DNA of 64,000 bases from Molossus alvarezi. Lineage: Eukaryota; Chordata; Mammalia; Chiroptera; Molossidae. Location: NCBI GenBank assembly GCA_037176705.1, contig CM073890.1, positions 98,136,591-98,200,590 on the forward strand, written 5' to 3'. Positions within the stretch are counted from its first letter, which is position 1. Each line of letters opens with the position of its first letter. The notes below the pieces were generated by a model, which worked only from the letters and a program-made list of their open reading frames with translations, searched no databases and was not told where the DNA came from. Of this stretch, positions 1-10,835 are shown one piece after another. Position numbers and translations under genes: made by a program.

Positions 1-81
1 TTTACATATTTTCCACCTTTCTAGCCTGTAACTCAGTATTCAAAATAAGATTTTGGCACTGAGTATCAAATATGTATAAAT

Positions 82-124
82 TATGTATATATATACACAC
101 ACATATATATATAAAATGAATAAA

Positions 125-158
<34 letters not shown>

Positions 159-160
159 AT
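82..160. repeat. AT/AC-rich stretch followed by (GT)n microsatellite
   Basis: A short TA/CA-rich run is followed by about 15 uninterrupted GT dinucleotides at 127-157. On the minus strand this gives a run of Thr-His codons, which is why an apparent ORF covers it; the ORF is not credible. Confidence 0.95.
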
Positions 161-744
161 GCTTGAGTAAACAAGTTAAGGGAACATGAGAATTTGAAAG
201 AATGATACAATACTTATTTTTTCCTGACCTTTTTTTTTCTGTCAACATTTCTCCCCTAATTTTCCTCCCAAACAAGAAAAGAGAACAAAGGAAGAGAAAT
301 ATTTTGTTTAAATTTAGTGTGAGAAGAAAATTAGACATGATTTTTCTCATAATTTTTGCAAAGGCGACTAAAGAACTGTGAGTGGGGCACTCTTCCTTGA
401 ATAGAATTGCCCTGGATGGAATTCCATGCCACCATTGTTGCCGCCAGGCACATTCAAGGGGGAACGGATGTCGTGGGAGTTCCAGACTCTTTCATTTTCC
501 ATCTTATACTTTCTCTTATGTCCTAAAATAGTATTTTTTTGTAAACACTTATTTGGATTCCAGTCTGTTTGGAATTGAGCTGAATTTATTAGGTTGGTTC
601 TAATGATTTGAATCAAACTGAACCTCACTTCCAGCAAACAATGCACTGCTTTGATCATTTTAATTCTGATTCTGATATTAGGTGGGGATATTTAAGGCTC
701 ATTCTGGTTAAATCAGTTTATGGTCAAATTAGCTAACCTTCCTA
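161..744. other. Single-copy DNA, no feature recognised
   Basis: There is no repeat family I can name and no supported gene. A minus-strand 96-codon open frame spans part of it (368-658) but has no recognisable domain, and its composition is that of chance ORFs. Confidence 0.5.
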
Positions 745-965
745 ATAAGTATTTACTGAGCAACAACTACATTCATTAGTGCTGAGTCTTGTTAAGATGT
801 TGAGAAATAAGATTAAATCCAAAAAGTGAACCACTATAAGGTCTTATATACATGGTAAATGCTACAAGACTAATAGGCATACAAAGTCCTTTGGAGGTTC
901 AGAGACCAGAAATTTACATAAATTCTGACTTTGTAACTAGACAGTACCACTTCCTAATGGGAGAA
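745..965 (-). repeat. L2 fossil, antisense
   Basis: The segment begins with a degraded version of the antisense L2 3' end (AAGTATTTACTGAGC, then a purine-rich body with ACAAGACTAAT and GGAGGTTCAGAGA blocks). The order of blocks follows antisense L2. Divergence is high, so the edges are approximate. Confidence 0.45.
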
Positions 966-1414
966 ATCTCTCAAGGTGAATTGCTTTTAGGTACATTCTC
1001 ATCAGATGCAAGTTGAAAACCACTATTCCAGGCAATGAAAATGCATGGAAAAAAAATTGAGCTCATAATTGCTTCATAAAAAGAAGATAAAACTGGAGCA
1101 ATGGGTAGATTGCAGTTAATTTGACCGTCATAACATGAAAAAATCCTTTCCTGCAAAAGATACAAGTGCTATTTTGTAGGTATAATCTTGAGTTAGAGGA
1201 ATTTTAGTTTCATAAAGGCATTTCTGGTGAGAAGCCTGAGTTACTTTTATGTGGGGTCACTGATTTTTTTGTGAATAAAAGTATTAAACTTATACCATGC
1301 AAAAATTAAGAATAAATGTTCTTTAGTAATTTCAAAACCAGTCATGGAATTAAGTGCTTATACTAGATCAAGAGGAAGAAAGATGACTAAATACCAAGAA
1401 AGTACAAAAACATT

Positions 1415-1810
1415 TTTTTCTTTTTATTAAATTTATTGGGGTGACATTGTATAATAAAATTATTTAGGTTTCAATTTTATGATACATCATCTGTATATTG
1501 CATTGTGTAATTACCACCAAGTCAAATCTTCTTCCATTACCATATATTTAACCCCTTTTATCCTTTACTGTCCACTTACCTGCCTTCCCTGTGGTTACCG
1601 TCATACTACTGTCTGTATCCATGAGTTCTTGTTTGTTGATTTGTCTTGTTTGTTCATTTGTTGCTTTCCATTTTATATCCCACATATGAGTAAAATCATA
1701 TAATTCTTGATTTTTTATGTCTGATTTATTTCACTTATGATATTCTCAAGATCCATTCATGTTGTTGCAGTGGCAGTATTTCATCTTTTCTTATGGCTGA
1801 GTAGCATCAT

Positions 1811-1846
<36 letters not shown>

Positions 1847-1865
1847 ATCATCTATCTATCTATCG

Positions 1866-1909
<44 letters not shown>

Positions 1910-1985
1910 CCTACCTACCTACCTACCTACCTACCTATCTATCATCTATCTATCATCTATCTATCATCTATCTATATCATCTATC

Positions 1986-2027
<42 letters not shown>

Positions 2028-2425
2028 GCCTATCTATCCATCTGTATACTATCTTTTTTATCCAATCATCTATGGAGGAACACTTTGGTTGTTTCCATGT
2101 CTCAGCCATTGTGAACAACACTGCAATGAGCCTAGGGGTACATATATCATTACGAATGAATGTTTTAAATTTTTCAGGTAGATATCCATAAAAGAGTTTG
2201 CTGGGTCATATGGTAACTCTATTTTTAATTTTTTGAGGAACCTCTATACTATTTTCCATAGTGGTTGTACCAGTTTACATTCCCACTAGCAGTGAATGAG
2301 GGTTCCTGTTTCTCCACACCCTCTCCAGCACTTGTTATTACCTGTCTTGTTTGTAATAGCCATTCTAGCAGATGAGAGGTGGTATCCCATTGTAGTTATA
2401 ATCTGCATTCACATCTTAAGACTGG
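1415..2425 (-). mobile_element. LINE-1 3' end, antisense, 5'-truncated
   Basis: Read on the minus strand this is the end of L1 ORF2 plus the 3' UTR. On the + strand the typical antisense landmarks occur in order: ATTGGGGTGACATTGT near 1435, the CACATATGAGTAAAATCATAT block (1681), CCATGTCTCAGCCATTGTGA (2096), GGGTCATATGGTAACTCTAT (2204), TCCATAGTGGTTGTACC (2256) and TTTCTCCACACCCTCTCCAG (2310). The ORF2 part is frameshifted and non-functional. The 1812-2042 interval has been replaced by an expanded tetranucleotide array, in a place where L1 normally carries a short TA-rich segment. Confidence 0.9.
1812..2042. repeat. Compound (TCTA)n/(CCTA)n microsatellite with ATCA interruptions
   Basis: About 230 bases of TCTA units, with a block of seven CCTA-type units near 1907-1937 and several TATCATC interruptions. 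It sits inside the antisense L1. The plus-strand Ser-Ile-Tyr-Leu repeat ORF across it is only a translation of the array. Confidence 0.97.
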
Positions 2426-2569
2426 AACTTGGACACAGTGTTAACCTAATAGTCCTCAAGTCTTTACATTTTTCTTAGGTGCCATCTATATAATCATTTA
2501 TTTGAGTAGCAGTAGATATAGTAAGAAGTTAGGTTGGAATTGACATTCAGAAAATGTGAATTGTTTTAG

Positions 2570-2765
2570 GGTATCCATTTACTCCTTCCAATGTATTTCA
2601 AATCATGTAAATCTCAGATTTCTCACCAACAACTTGAAACATAGTAATTGTTAGTTTACCTACCTTCCAGAATTTTTGTGAGGGTTCTGTGGGAAGTAAA
2701 TGAGAATGCTTTAAAAATGGTTAAGTCCAAATCTGAGACATTGTCATTGCTATTATATTACCTGT
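2570..2765 (+). repeat. MIR-type SINE fossil
   Basis: Matches the core and 3' half of MIR in order: CTCAGATTTCTCA, then TTTACCTACCTTCCAG, TTGTGAGGGTTCTGTGGGAAGTAAATGAGAATGC, ending in a CATTGCTATTATTA-like tail. It is diverged and its edges are approximate. Confidence 0.6.
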
Positions 2766-3540
2766 TTTGTTCTATGATATCTTTCTCTTAATATTCATTA
2801 AATCAAGAATATGTATTAAATTCTAGCTTTTAATAAATTTCTTGTAGTAGAAATTATTTTTACTCTTTCATTCTTTTGTAATATTAATAAATACAATTTG
2901 ATATATATATATCTGATACATACATTTATTATTGTAATATGTGACTGGAGGAAAGGTGAAAGGTTATTAAAATAATTGTAAAATCAGTCACTAGAAATAA
3001 AATTGTGGATAAAATAATGAGAAAATGACATATTTTAATGATCAGAATGTAATGTGTGAGTTTTTTAATGGTTTATTGGGCACTGGATTACAAAGTAATG
3101 TTATTTATTAAAATCTAAGTTTATTAAAGTGGTTATAGAACAAATGTCTTAGATTTTAAAACTGTTTTTACATTTAAATTTTAATGTTGACTCCACAATA
3201 AAGTGCCACATGGCTGGAATATTATTAGCTAAGCAAACATGAATTTGGCTGAAAATTTAATTTTGGCCAAATTGACATTCCCTTGTCAGTGTCCATGCAC
3301 TGTAAATTCAGTTTAAAAATGAAATTTTGGCCACCCAAAAAACTTAGGTAACAGGACAGACACCATCTCCTCCTAAGAGTGATTTGTTTGTTAATCTACT
3401 TGGGCCTAGACAGTAATTTGAAAATGTCATTCACCTCTGATTTGAAAAAAAGGAGGGGGTCGGTTCTTAGTTTGCTGTTGCCTGACTCACTCACTGGTTC
3501 TCATAGACAAAGCCAAGAAATGTTCGTCTATTCAGTCAGA
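2766..3540. other. AT-rich single-copy DNA, nothing recognised
   Basis: Includes a short (TA)n run near 2899-2912 and many AATAAA-like strings from base composition. No coding or repeat signal that I can support. Confidence 0.5.
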
Positions 3541-3544
3541 GTAA

Positions 3545-3760
3545 CGCTTTGGGTCTTAGAACCAGAATTCGAAAGTCCCTATTCTAACTATGCCATGCCA
3601 TGCCTGGGGTGTGCTGCTTAATCTCTAAATTTCAAGCTTTTACTCTGTGAAAATAGACATTCTATTATTTCCTTCCAAATTTTTTGTAAAGATGAGATAG
3701 GATATGTATACAGCATTCATGAACTGTGTTGAATGCTTGGTAATTATTAGTGTTGCCATC
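3545..3760 (+). repeat. MIR-type SINE fossil
   Basis: Shows the MIR order: a GGTCTTAGAACCAGAATTCGAA head, a CTATGCCAT... segment, TTAATCTCTAAATTTC, GTAAAGATGAGATAGGATATGTATACAGC, and a 3' AATGCTTGGTAATTATTAG. It is diverged throughout. Confidence 0.6.
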
Positions 3761-3990
3761 CATTCATTTACTCATCAGGTATTTATCTGTAAGGCACTGT
3801 GCTGGGAAATGAGACTATGAAAACGGATATGACACATTCTCTGCCCTTAAAGAATGTCCAGTGTGGTGGATGACAGAGCGATGAGACAGATCAATGACAG
3901 GCAATTATAAGACAACATAATGAGTATGCTGAAGGGTAAGCAGAAATAGCAAATGGAGTATATAAAAATAGGTAACTCAGATTTGAGAGA
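3761..3990 (-). repeat. L2 3' end, antisense
   Basis: Begins with CATTCATTTACTCATCAGGTATTTAT, then AGGCACTGTGCTGGGAAATGAG and TTCTCTGCCCTTAAAGAATG, the standard antisense order of the L2 3' end, followed by GACAGAGCGATGAGACAGA and ACAATTATAAG-like body. Confidence 0.7.
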
Positions 3991-4004
3991 AGAAAGCTGT
4001 TTGT

Positions 4005-4219
4005 CCATTGGTTTAATCTTTCAGTCACTTAACAAGTATTTATTTAGTGTCTTCTATATACTAGTTATTGTCCTATAGGCTGGAGATATTATGGTGAGAA
4101 GAAAAATAGATACTGTTTGTTCTATGGGGACAGGTGTCATCTTATGGGAGAAGATAGTATTCAAATAATTACTGTAATCAATATAAAATTACAGCAGTAA
4201 TAGTTGCTACTGAGTAACC
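4005..4219 (-). repeat. Second L2 3' end, antisense
   Basis: A second, independent copy of the same start (CAGTCACTTAACAAGTATTTATTTAGTG) follows the first. It continues with TAGGCTGGAGATATTATGG and a TTCTATGGGGACAG counterpart of the L2 block. It ends where the MER5A-like element begins. Confidence 0.55.
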
Positions 4220-4424
4220 CAGTGCTTCTCAACCTGGGGTGATTTTGCTCCTCCAGTTGGCAATGTCTAGAAATATTTTGTGTTGTCCCTGCTGGGAAGT
4301 GCTATTGGCACTTCTAATGGGTAGAGGCCAGGGTAGTGTTTTATATCCTGCATGCACAGAATAGGTTCCATGACCGAGAATTACTTGGGCCAGAATACCC
4401 ACAGGGCAATGGTTGAGAAATCCT
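4220..4424 (+). mobile_element. MER5A-like non-autonomous hAT (Charlie) element
   Basis: Near full length at about 205 bases. The terminal inverted repeats are visible: CAGTGCTTCTCAACC at the left and GGTTGAGAAATCCTG at the right. Internal landmarks of MER5A are in order: TTGGCAATGTCTAGAAATATT, GTGCTATTGGCACTTCTAATG, GGGTAGAGGCCAGGG, ATCCTGCATGCACAGAATAG and GAATTACTTGGGCC. No clean 8-bp target duplication remains. It has no coding capacity. Confidence 0.88.
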
Positions 4425-4504
4425 GAAGTCATTTCACCACTCCTTAGAGAACATAAAGCCATGACGGCAAGTGTGCCACTCCTTTTTCAATAATATATTC
4501 CCAA

Positions 4505-4565
4505 TGTGTAGAAATGTGCCTGTTACAGAATGGATACTCAGTAAATATCTGTAGGGTGAATGAAT
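4505..4565 (+). repeat. L2 3' terminal fragment, sense
   Basis: The short segment with TGTTACAGAATGGATACTCAGTAAATATC...GGGTGAATGAATTGG matches the sense L2 terminus (normally ...CTCAATAAATATTTGTTGAATGAATG). Confidence 0.5.
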
Positions 4566-6209
4566 TGGTTGTGAGAGAATTAAAAAAATAAATAAATAAA
4601 TAGTATGGTCAAAGATCTGGGCTTAGAGGAAGTAAGTTGTGTTAAGGGACTGAAAGAAGGCTAGTGAGTCTGTAATCAAAGCAAGAGGATGGGTCTGTTG
4701 AGAAAACTGACGAGAATGTGCTTATAGACATTCTAAGTCTCTTTGCAAGTCTCAGTCTCTTTATATGTAAAGCCTAAGTTGTTCCTCCTGAACTTTCATG
4801 CAGTGTCTTTATTTTAATCTTATTGGAGAACACATTATATGTGTTTCAGTAAATTCAATTCTTTTCCTTTATGGTCAAAGAAGTCTAAAATGAACTCAGC
4901 CTATATTTTTGTCTTGGCTCATTTCAGATTCCCAGGTTCTCTGAATCATGGACTAGAACAAGAACACCAGGGAAGAAGCATTTAATAACTTAGACAAATT
5001 TGTATGTAAGAAGAGTTGCTTCTGGGAGAGACTGTATTCCTTAGAGCAGTAGTTCTTGAGGGAGTGTTTGTAGAGTGGGTGGAGATCACGGGTAGAAATA
5101 GATGGCTATTTCAGAAAAGCTGCATAGCCTTCTATTTCTGCTATTTGCATCCAACAGAAAAGTAGAACATTACTTTCCAAGACAACATGCTCTGACTCTC
5201 TTGGCGAGGCCATGTCTCCCTTTACCTTCCCAGCTCCCTATCATTTCTCAGTGATGCCTACATTATAAATATTTTCTGTTCTCCTTTACCAATGGGGAAG
5301 GATTCAACAGTATGCAAATTAAATGGTAAAGACAATTCTGATGATTACATTTGTGAAAATCTCAGTATATATTATAGATTAGCAAAATCGGCAGTGTATT
5401 AGAAGTTTCTCTCTCTCTCTCTCTGTTAGTTATACTCTAAGCAGTTCACCCCATCTGTGGTTACAGGAAATGCAACTTCTCTTCATCAGGAAGGAATTAC
5501 GACCCATTTCATACATATCTGTGTACACACACACAATCAGATATTTTGCCAACAGCTTTTCTCAGGAGGACTGTAGTAACTGCAGCATTTAAAGCCAAAG
5601 AGAAGGCTGATGTTCATGGGGAGAGTGGAAGTGAGGAAGTGAAGGAAGAGAGGGCATGAAGCCCAGTGTCCATATCTGTCCCTCCCAGGATCCATTCTAT
5701 TATTTGAAAAATGGAAGAGTTTAGATAAGAAACAGGCATAATTAATAAACCATTTAAGTATTTTGGCCATTTTAAATCAAATCATTCATGTGATATCCAG
5801 TATTCTTATTTTTGAAATTGTATTATATATTTTGTAAAATTACATAGGATGCAATTTTAACTAGATTACTTATTTTAAGTCCAGTATATAAAATTGTGTG
5901 ATTTTTTTTTCTTCTCCTTGAGTGTCCCACCCTTCTTTCTAACCCTGGTTTAACTGAAAACCTAGATGTTACCAACTGAAATTTTAGAAAAAGTAGCTGA
6001 AACCTAGCAAATCACTCCTAGAATCTTATTCCATTTTTCTAATGGAGAAATGGAAATCCATCTCAATCTGCTACCCACCTTTTAGCTCTTCTGGTATAGG
6101 TTTTATCCTGCTAGTGGATGAAGGAACATCTGGAGCAATTCTGTCTACGTCACGCCCTTTTATTAAAGTAGACAAGGTCAAGAATGGGGGCCATGGTCTG
6201 TGGTCTAAG
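4566..6209. other. Single-copy DNA with short simple repeats
   Basis: Holds a short (AAAT)n run near 4586-4603, a short (CT)n at 5408-5423 and a short (CA)n near 5525-5535. No gene is supported. A 77-codon minus-strand frame at 5537-5770 has no recognisable features. Confidence 0.5.
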
Positions 6210-6402
6210 CAGTCCTCACTCCTATGCAGGACCATGATTCTTTACTAACATTAGAATCATCTTGGGGTCTTTTCAGAATGCACATGCCTTGGACCCATTT
6301 CTGGATATTCTGCTTTTGTAGGTTCAGAGTGGAATCTTGGCATGTGTATTGTAAGAAGACTTCCAGGTATGCCCAATGTGCTTTCTGATTTAGAAATCAC
6401 TG
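6210..6402 (+). mobile_element. hAT-Charlie (MER1-type) remnant
   Basis: Shows the diagnostic ATTAGAATCATCTTGGGG...TTTTCAGAATGCACATGCCTTGGACCCA block of the MER1/Charlie family and a GGAATCTTGGCATGTG segment, ending in TAGAAATCACTG, a decayed inverted-repeat end. No matching 8-bp flanks are seen. Confidence 0.5.
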
Positions 6403-6493
6403 ATCCAAGGTTTTTTTTTTACAGTCATGCTATAAGGGTCCCTTACATTTGGAGAGTTCAATGTTGCACAGAATGTTAAGAGACTTCATTCTT

Positions 6494-6736
6494 TTTTTAT
6501 CCTTACCTGAGGATATTTTTCCATCTATCGTCAGACAGAGTGGGAGGAAGGGAGGGAGGGAGATAGAGAGAGACATTGATATGAGAGACACACATCATTT
6601 GGTTGCCTCCCACATGACCCCAACCAGGGCCAGGGACCAAACTACAACCAAGGTACGTGCGCTTGACTAGAATCAAACCTGAGACTCTTTGGTCCACAGG
6701 CCGACACTCTAACTGATGAGCCAAACTGGCCAGGGC
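6494..6736 (-). mobile_element. VES SINE, subfamily with GTCCTCAGGTGAGGAT tail
   Basis: tRNA-derived bat SINE in antisense: an oligo-T run, ATCCTTACCTGAGGATATTTTTCC, a GA-rich tract, the GGTTGCCTCCCACATGACCCC block and the reversed tRNA head ending GAGCCAAACTGGCCAGGGC. It is flanked by an imperfect 17-bp target duplication, AAGAGACTTCATTCTTT (6478-6494) and AAGAGACTCCATTCTTT (6737-6753). It is more diverged than the other copies of its subfamily here. Confidence 0.95.
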
Positions 6737-6934
6737 AAGAGACTCCATTCTTTAAAATGGTGACTGATACCCTATGAGTTTTGGGTGGAGACTAACAACT
6801 TGCCCTGCATTTCTTCCCACATTTTCACGTATGGTTCAAATCTTATACACACTCAAAGCCTAATTTTTTGCCTGTGTTTAGATCATATTTAAAGAGAATA
6901 TTTTATGGTATAAAATATCACTAACTTTTAACTT

Positions 6935-7325
6935 ACTTTAAAGATTACTTTTTATTGCAGTATAATGGACGTGTAACATTATATTAGATTCAGGTATACA
7001 ACATAGTGCTCAATATTTTTATATACTGTGAAGCAATCAAAATAAATCTAGTTACCATCCATCACCAGACATAGTTACAAAAGTATTTTTCTTATGATGA
7101 GAACTTTAAAGATTTACTCTCTTATCAACTTTCAAATATGCCACACAATATTATTAACAATAATCACTGTGCTATAAATTACCTCCCCATGATTTAATTA
7201 TTTTATAACTTGGAGTTTGAATCTTTTGACCATGTTCATCCATTTCTCCTTGCCCCTTTGGCAACAAACCAATATGTTCTCTGAATTTATGAGCTTGGTT
7301 TTCTGTTTGTTTTATTTTGTCCATT
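6935..7325 (-). mobile_element. Older L1 (L1M-type) 3' UTR, antisense
   Basis: Contains, in order on the + strand, TTTTTATTGCAGTATAATGG, ATTATATTAGATTCAGGTATACAACATAG, CTAGTTACCATCCATCACCAGACATAGTTACAAAAG and ACTTTCAAATATGCCACACA, the well-known antisense 3' UTR of old mammalian L1s. It abuts L1 sequence in the opposite orientation at about 7326. Confidence 0.85.
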
Positions 7326-8905
7326 AATGAATGGATAAAGAAGATTATATATAATGAAATTATATATATAAAATGGAATACGCAACCATAAAAGAAAGAA
7401 TACTTCCTAGTTCTTTAAGTTGTAGGGTTAGAAAGTCAATTAGGAATTTTTCTTGTGTTTTGAGGTAGGCCTGTAGTGCTATGAACTTCCCTCTCAGAAC
7501 TGCTTTCGCTGCATCCCATAGAATTTGTGTTGTTTTGTGTTCATTTTCATTGGTTTCCAGTAAGTTTTTGATATCTTCCTTGATCTCATTAGTAACCCAT
7601 TCATTGTTTAATAACATGCTATTTAGCCTCCAAGTGTTTGAATGATTTTGTGTGTTTTTATTGTAATTGAGTTATAGTTTCATGCCACTGTGATCCGAGA
7701 AGATGCTTGATGTGATTTCAATCTTCTTGAATTTGTAGAGACTTGCTTTGTGTCCTAATATGTGGTCTGTCTTTGAGAATGTCCCATGTGCACTTAAGAA
7801 GAATGTATATTCTGCAGCTTTGGGGTGAAATGTTCTTCCAAAATATATAGAGTACTCATACAGCTCAACAAAAGGAAGACAAAGAACCCAATTAAAAAAT
7901 GGGCAGAGGACCTAAATAGACACCTCTCCAAACAGGACATACAAATGGCCAAGAGACATATGAAAAAATGCTCAACGTCACTAATCATCAGAGAGATCCA
8001 AATTCAAACAACTATGAGGTATCACTTCACACCTGTTGGAATGGCCACCAACAACAGATCATCAAACAACAAGTGTTGAGGGTGTGGAGAAAAGGGGACT
8101 CTAGTACACTGCTGGTGGGAATGCAGACTGGTGCAGCCACTATGGAAAACACTATGGTGTTACCTGAAAAAGTTAAAAATTGAACTGCCATTTGACCCAG
8201 TGATCCCACTTCTAGGAATATACCCTAAGAAGCCTGAAACATCAAGCAAAAGAATATGCATACCCCTATGTTCATAGCTGCAATATTTTCAATAGCTAAG
8301 ATCTGGAAATTACCCAAGTGTCCATCAGTAGATGAGTAGATAAAAAAGCTGTGGTACATGTACACAATGGAATACTATGCAGCTGTAAGAAAGAAAGATC
8401 TCTTACCATTTCAGATGACATGAAGGGACCTGGAGAGTATTATGCTAAGCGAAACAAGCCAAGCAGAGAAAGACAAATATCATTTGATCTCATTTATTTG
8501 TGGAATATAATGAACTAAACAAACTAATGAACAAAATTTACCCAGAAACATAGAGTTAGGGTACAGACTGACAAACCCCAGAAGAGGGGGTGTTGGTGGG
8601 GAAGAGATAAACCACAGAACTTATATGCATGTATGCGTAACCAATGGACATAGACAACAAAGCTGGGGAAGGGGGATGAGGGATGGGGAAGAGGATGTCA
8701 ATGAGGGGAAAATGAGAAACATCTGTAACAAATACAAATTAATTTAAAAAATTTAAAACAAGAAAGAAAGAATAAAAATTTTCCAGTTGCAACGATGAGG
8801 ATGGAGCTTGAGGACATTATGCTAAGTGAAATAAGTCAGACTGAGAAAGATAAATACTGTATGATTTAACTTACATATGCAATCTAAAAAAGAAACAAAA
8901 TTAAT
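7326..8905 (+). mobile_element. Older L1 ORF2 end and 3' UTR, sense, split by a younger L1
   Basis: The left part (7326-7402) has the sense L1 block ending ATGGAATACGCAACCATAAAAG. The right part (8763-8905) resumes at the homologous point with TTCCAGTTGCAACGATGAGGATGG, TTATGCTAAGTGAAATAAGTCAGAC and AAATACTGTATGATTTAACTTA. Removing the intervening insertion and one copy of its duplication restores collinear L1. With 6935-7325 this makes a head-to-head old L1 arrangement, either a 5' inversion or two elements. Confidence 0.8.
7403..8762 (+). mobile_element. Younger bat L1 insertion with 5' inversion (twin priming)
   Basis: The 3' part (about 7836-8762) is sense L1: the ORF2 C-terminus (peptide blocks [20 protein letters not shown] and [14 protein letters not shown], then the [21 protein letters not shown] region across frameshifts), a bat-type 3' UTR and an A-rich tail. 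The 5' part (7403-about 7835) is antisense L1 from the ORF2 region between endonuclease and RT; its minus-strand frame reads [19 protein letters not shown] and [20 protein letters not shown]. The middle of ORF2 is missing, the signature of twin priming. A 12-bp duplication AAAGAAAGAATA flanks it (7391-7402 and 8763-8774). It is not retrotransposition-competent. Confidence 0.9.
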
Positions 8906-9360
8906 ATTATTTTAAGTGATTTAAACCAATACGTTCTGTATCCTTCTCTGAGAAATAATAATTTAGAGATGTATTTATAAGTAATAATGAAATAAATAAC
9001 AATAGATATAAATATGAAAATAATAAGTGAATATATAATAATTATACTTATCCTTTATAGAGCACCTTTAAATCTAGTATCTAAATCACTAGACTACACA
9101 CACCTTGAAACTCATACATATTTTAATTAAAACATGATTCTTCTTTATGTATATTTACAATAGTATAGAAATGGCCTATTTCTAAATTAATATGTTTTGT
9201 GCTTTATATGTTTAAGGAAGAAATTATAGCCTTGCTTTTATTTATTCAGTAAAAATAAGAAAAATTTTATCAGTAATGTTTAAATACAATTTCTGCTCTT
9301 CATATGCTACTGAAACTACTCCATTACCATTTGATCACCTAATAAGCTCTTCATTGCCAG
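8906..9360. other. AT-rich DNA, nothing recognised
   Basis: Consists mainly of A/T-rich words such as AATAAATAACAATAGATATAA. There is no coding potential and no repeat I can name. Confidence 0.5.
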
Positions 9361-9665
9361 GTCCAAGGGGCATATGCAGTTTTCACTTTATTGGAGTTCT
9401 CTGATGCATTTGACTTGGTCAGCCGCCCTGTTTGAAATTTTATTGACTTTTGTGATTGTCCCACTCTTATCCTTTGAAACTACCCTTTTTTTTTCTGTTT
9501 CCTACAGGGGCTCCTTTTTCCTGGGAAAAATATTATTTATCAATTTTGAGTTTTTTCTTCTTATGCTGTAAACACTATTTCTAGATGAACAAATTGATTC
9601 CCATAATTTCACCTCTCACCTGTATGGTGATAGTTCCCCCAATTTTCCCAATAAAATGACTTCTT

Positions 9666-9710
<45 letters not shown>

Positions 9711-10080
9711 TAGTGCACTGCCTCCTTGGTAACTCTACAAGTATCTTAAATTTCAAAGCCATATCTCAGCATTTTCCTCTTCAGATTTGCCGTTACTCTT
9801 ATACCTTCTGTCCTAGGTGGTAGTATGAGAATGGACCAGTTTTCCAAGTTGAAATTTGAGAATCATTTGTGACTCCTTCTTTAACACCCATATCTGACTC
9901 CTTCCCACATGGCCTTCTAAATATTTCTTCAAACTCTCCTTCCTCTTTCTGTGTATCCTGTTGCCCTGGTTTAGGACTATCATTATCTTTCTTCTGAACA
10001 ACTACAAATCCCTCTTAATTTATTTCTCCATTCCAAATCTTGCCTGATTGGTCTCCAATTAAAGGAAATTGTTAAAATAT
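9361..10080 (+). repeat. L2 fossil, sense (ORF2 3' region)
   Basis: Decayed L2 reverse-transcriptase region: ATGCATTTGACTTGGTCAGCCGCC, TTCCTACAGGGGCTCCTTTTTCC, GGTAACTCTACAAG, ATTTGTGACTCCTTCTTTAACACCCATATCTGACTCC and AAATCTTGCCTGATTGGTCTCC follow L2 order. The reading frame is destroyed. A (TG)n array at 9669-9709 interrupts it. Confidence 0.65.
9669..9709. repeat. (TG)n microsatellite
   Basis: About 20 uninterrupted TG units inside the L2 fossil. Confidence 0.97.
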
Positions 10081-10180
10081 TACTCCACACATATACTTGA
10101 AAGGCATCAACTATAAATAACAGAAATTGCAATTATAACATCAATGCCATAATTCACTATTCTTGCATCTGTGGAAAATT

Positions 10181-10341
10181 TAGTAATTAAGTCAAATATT
10201 CTATTTTATAAAGTCCTAACTAAATAAAAATATAGTAATCAATAATAAATAAGGCCTAAGCAATTAAATGTAGTAATCAAGTCCTAACTAAATAAAACTT
10301 AGTAATCAAGTCAACTATTCTATTTAAATAAGTCCTAATAT
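10181..10341. repeat. Imperfect tandem repeat, unit about 27-47 bases
   Basis: The motif TAGTAATCAAGTC recurs at 10181, 10271 and 10300, and GTCCTAACTAAATAAAA at 10213 and 10281. The long unit (with ATTCTATTT inserted) occurs first and last, and the short unit lies in the middle. Confidence 0.85.
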
Positions 10342-10835
10342 TCCTTCAGAATCCTTCTCAAAACAGAAACCTAATCACCCAGTTATGACATACAAGATTT
10401 GACAAATAAAAGTAAATTAATTTACTGCATTGATTATGATAACCCCCTTAATACAACCATGATATCATCTTTAATCTGACTGTTGTCCAATTCTCCAGGT
10501 TCATCTGCAGCCACCCCCGGCCTCACAGTTCAGTGTTAGTAATTTCCTTCTGACATCATGCTATTTCTTGTCTCTGGGTTTTTATATGCTGTTTTCTTTG
10601 TCTGGAGGTTTTCTCTTCACACTCCCAAAATTTTGCCAATTCTAATTCTAGTTACTTCTTTTCTGTCCTTATAGAGTCAACTAAGTTCTCACCCTCTTCC
10701 CGATTCTAGTCAGAGATGATGACTCAAGTCCATGTTCCTGTAACCCCCTGTGCGTGTCTCCATCAGTATCTCTCATTACTGCTACTACAGTCAGCTATTA
10801 TTTTTCCAATGATGTGTGTGTCTAACTCGCTAGAT

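Noticed and set aside
1737..2114. Ser-Ile-Tyr-Leu repeat protein
   Set aside because: Direct translation of the TCTA microsatellite within an L1.
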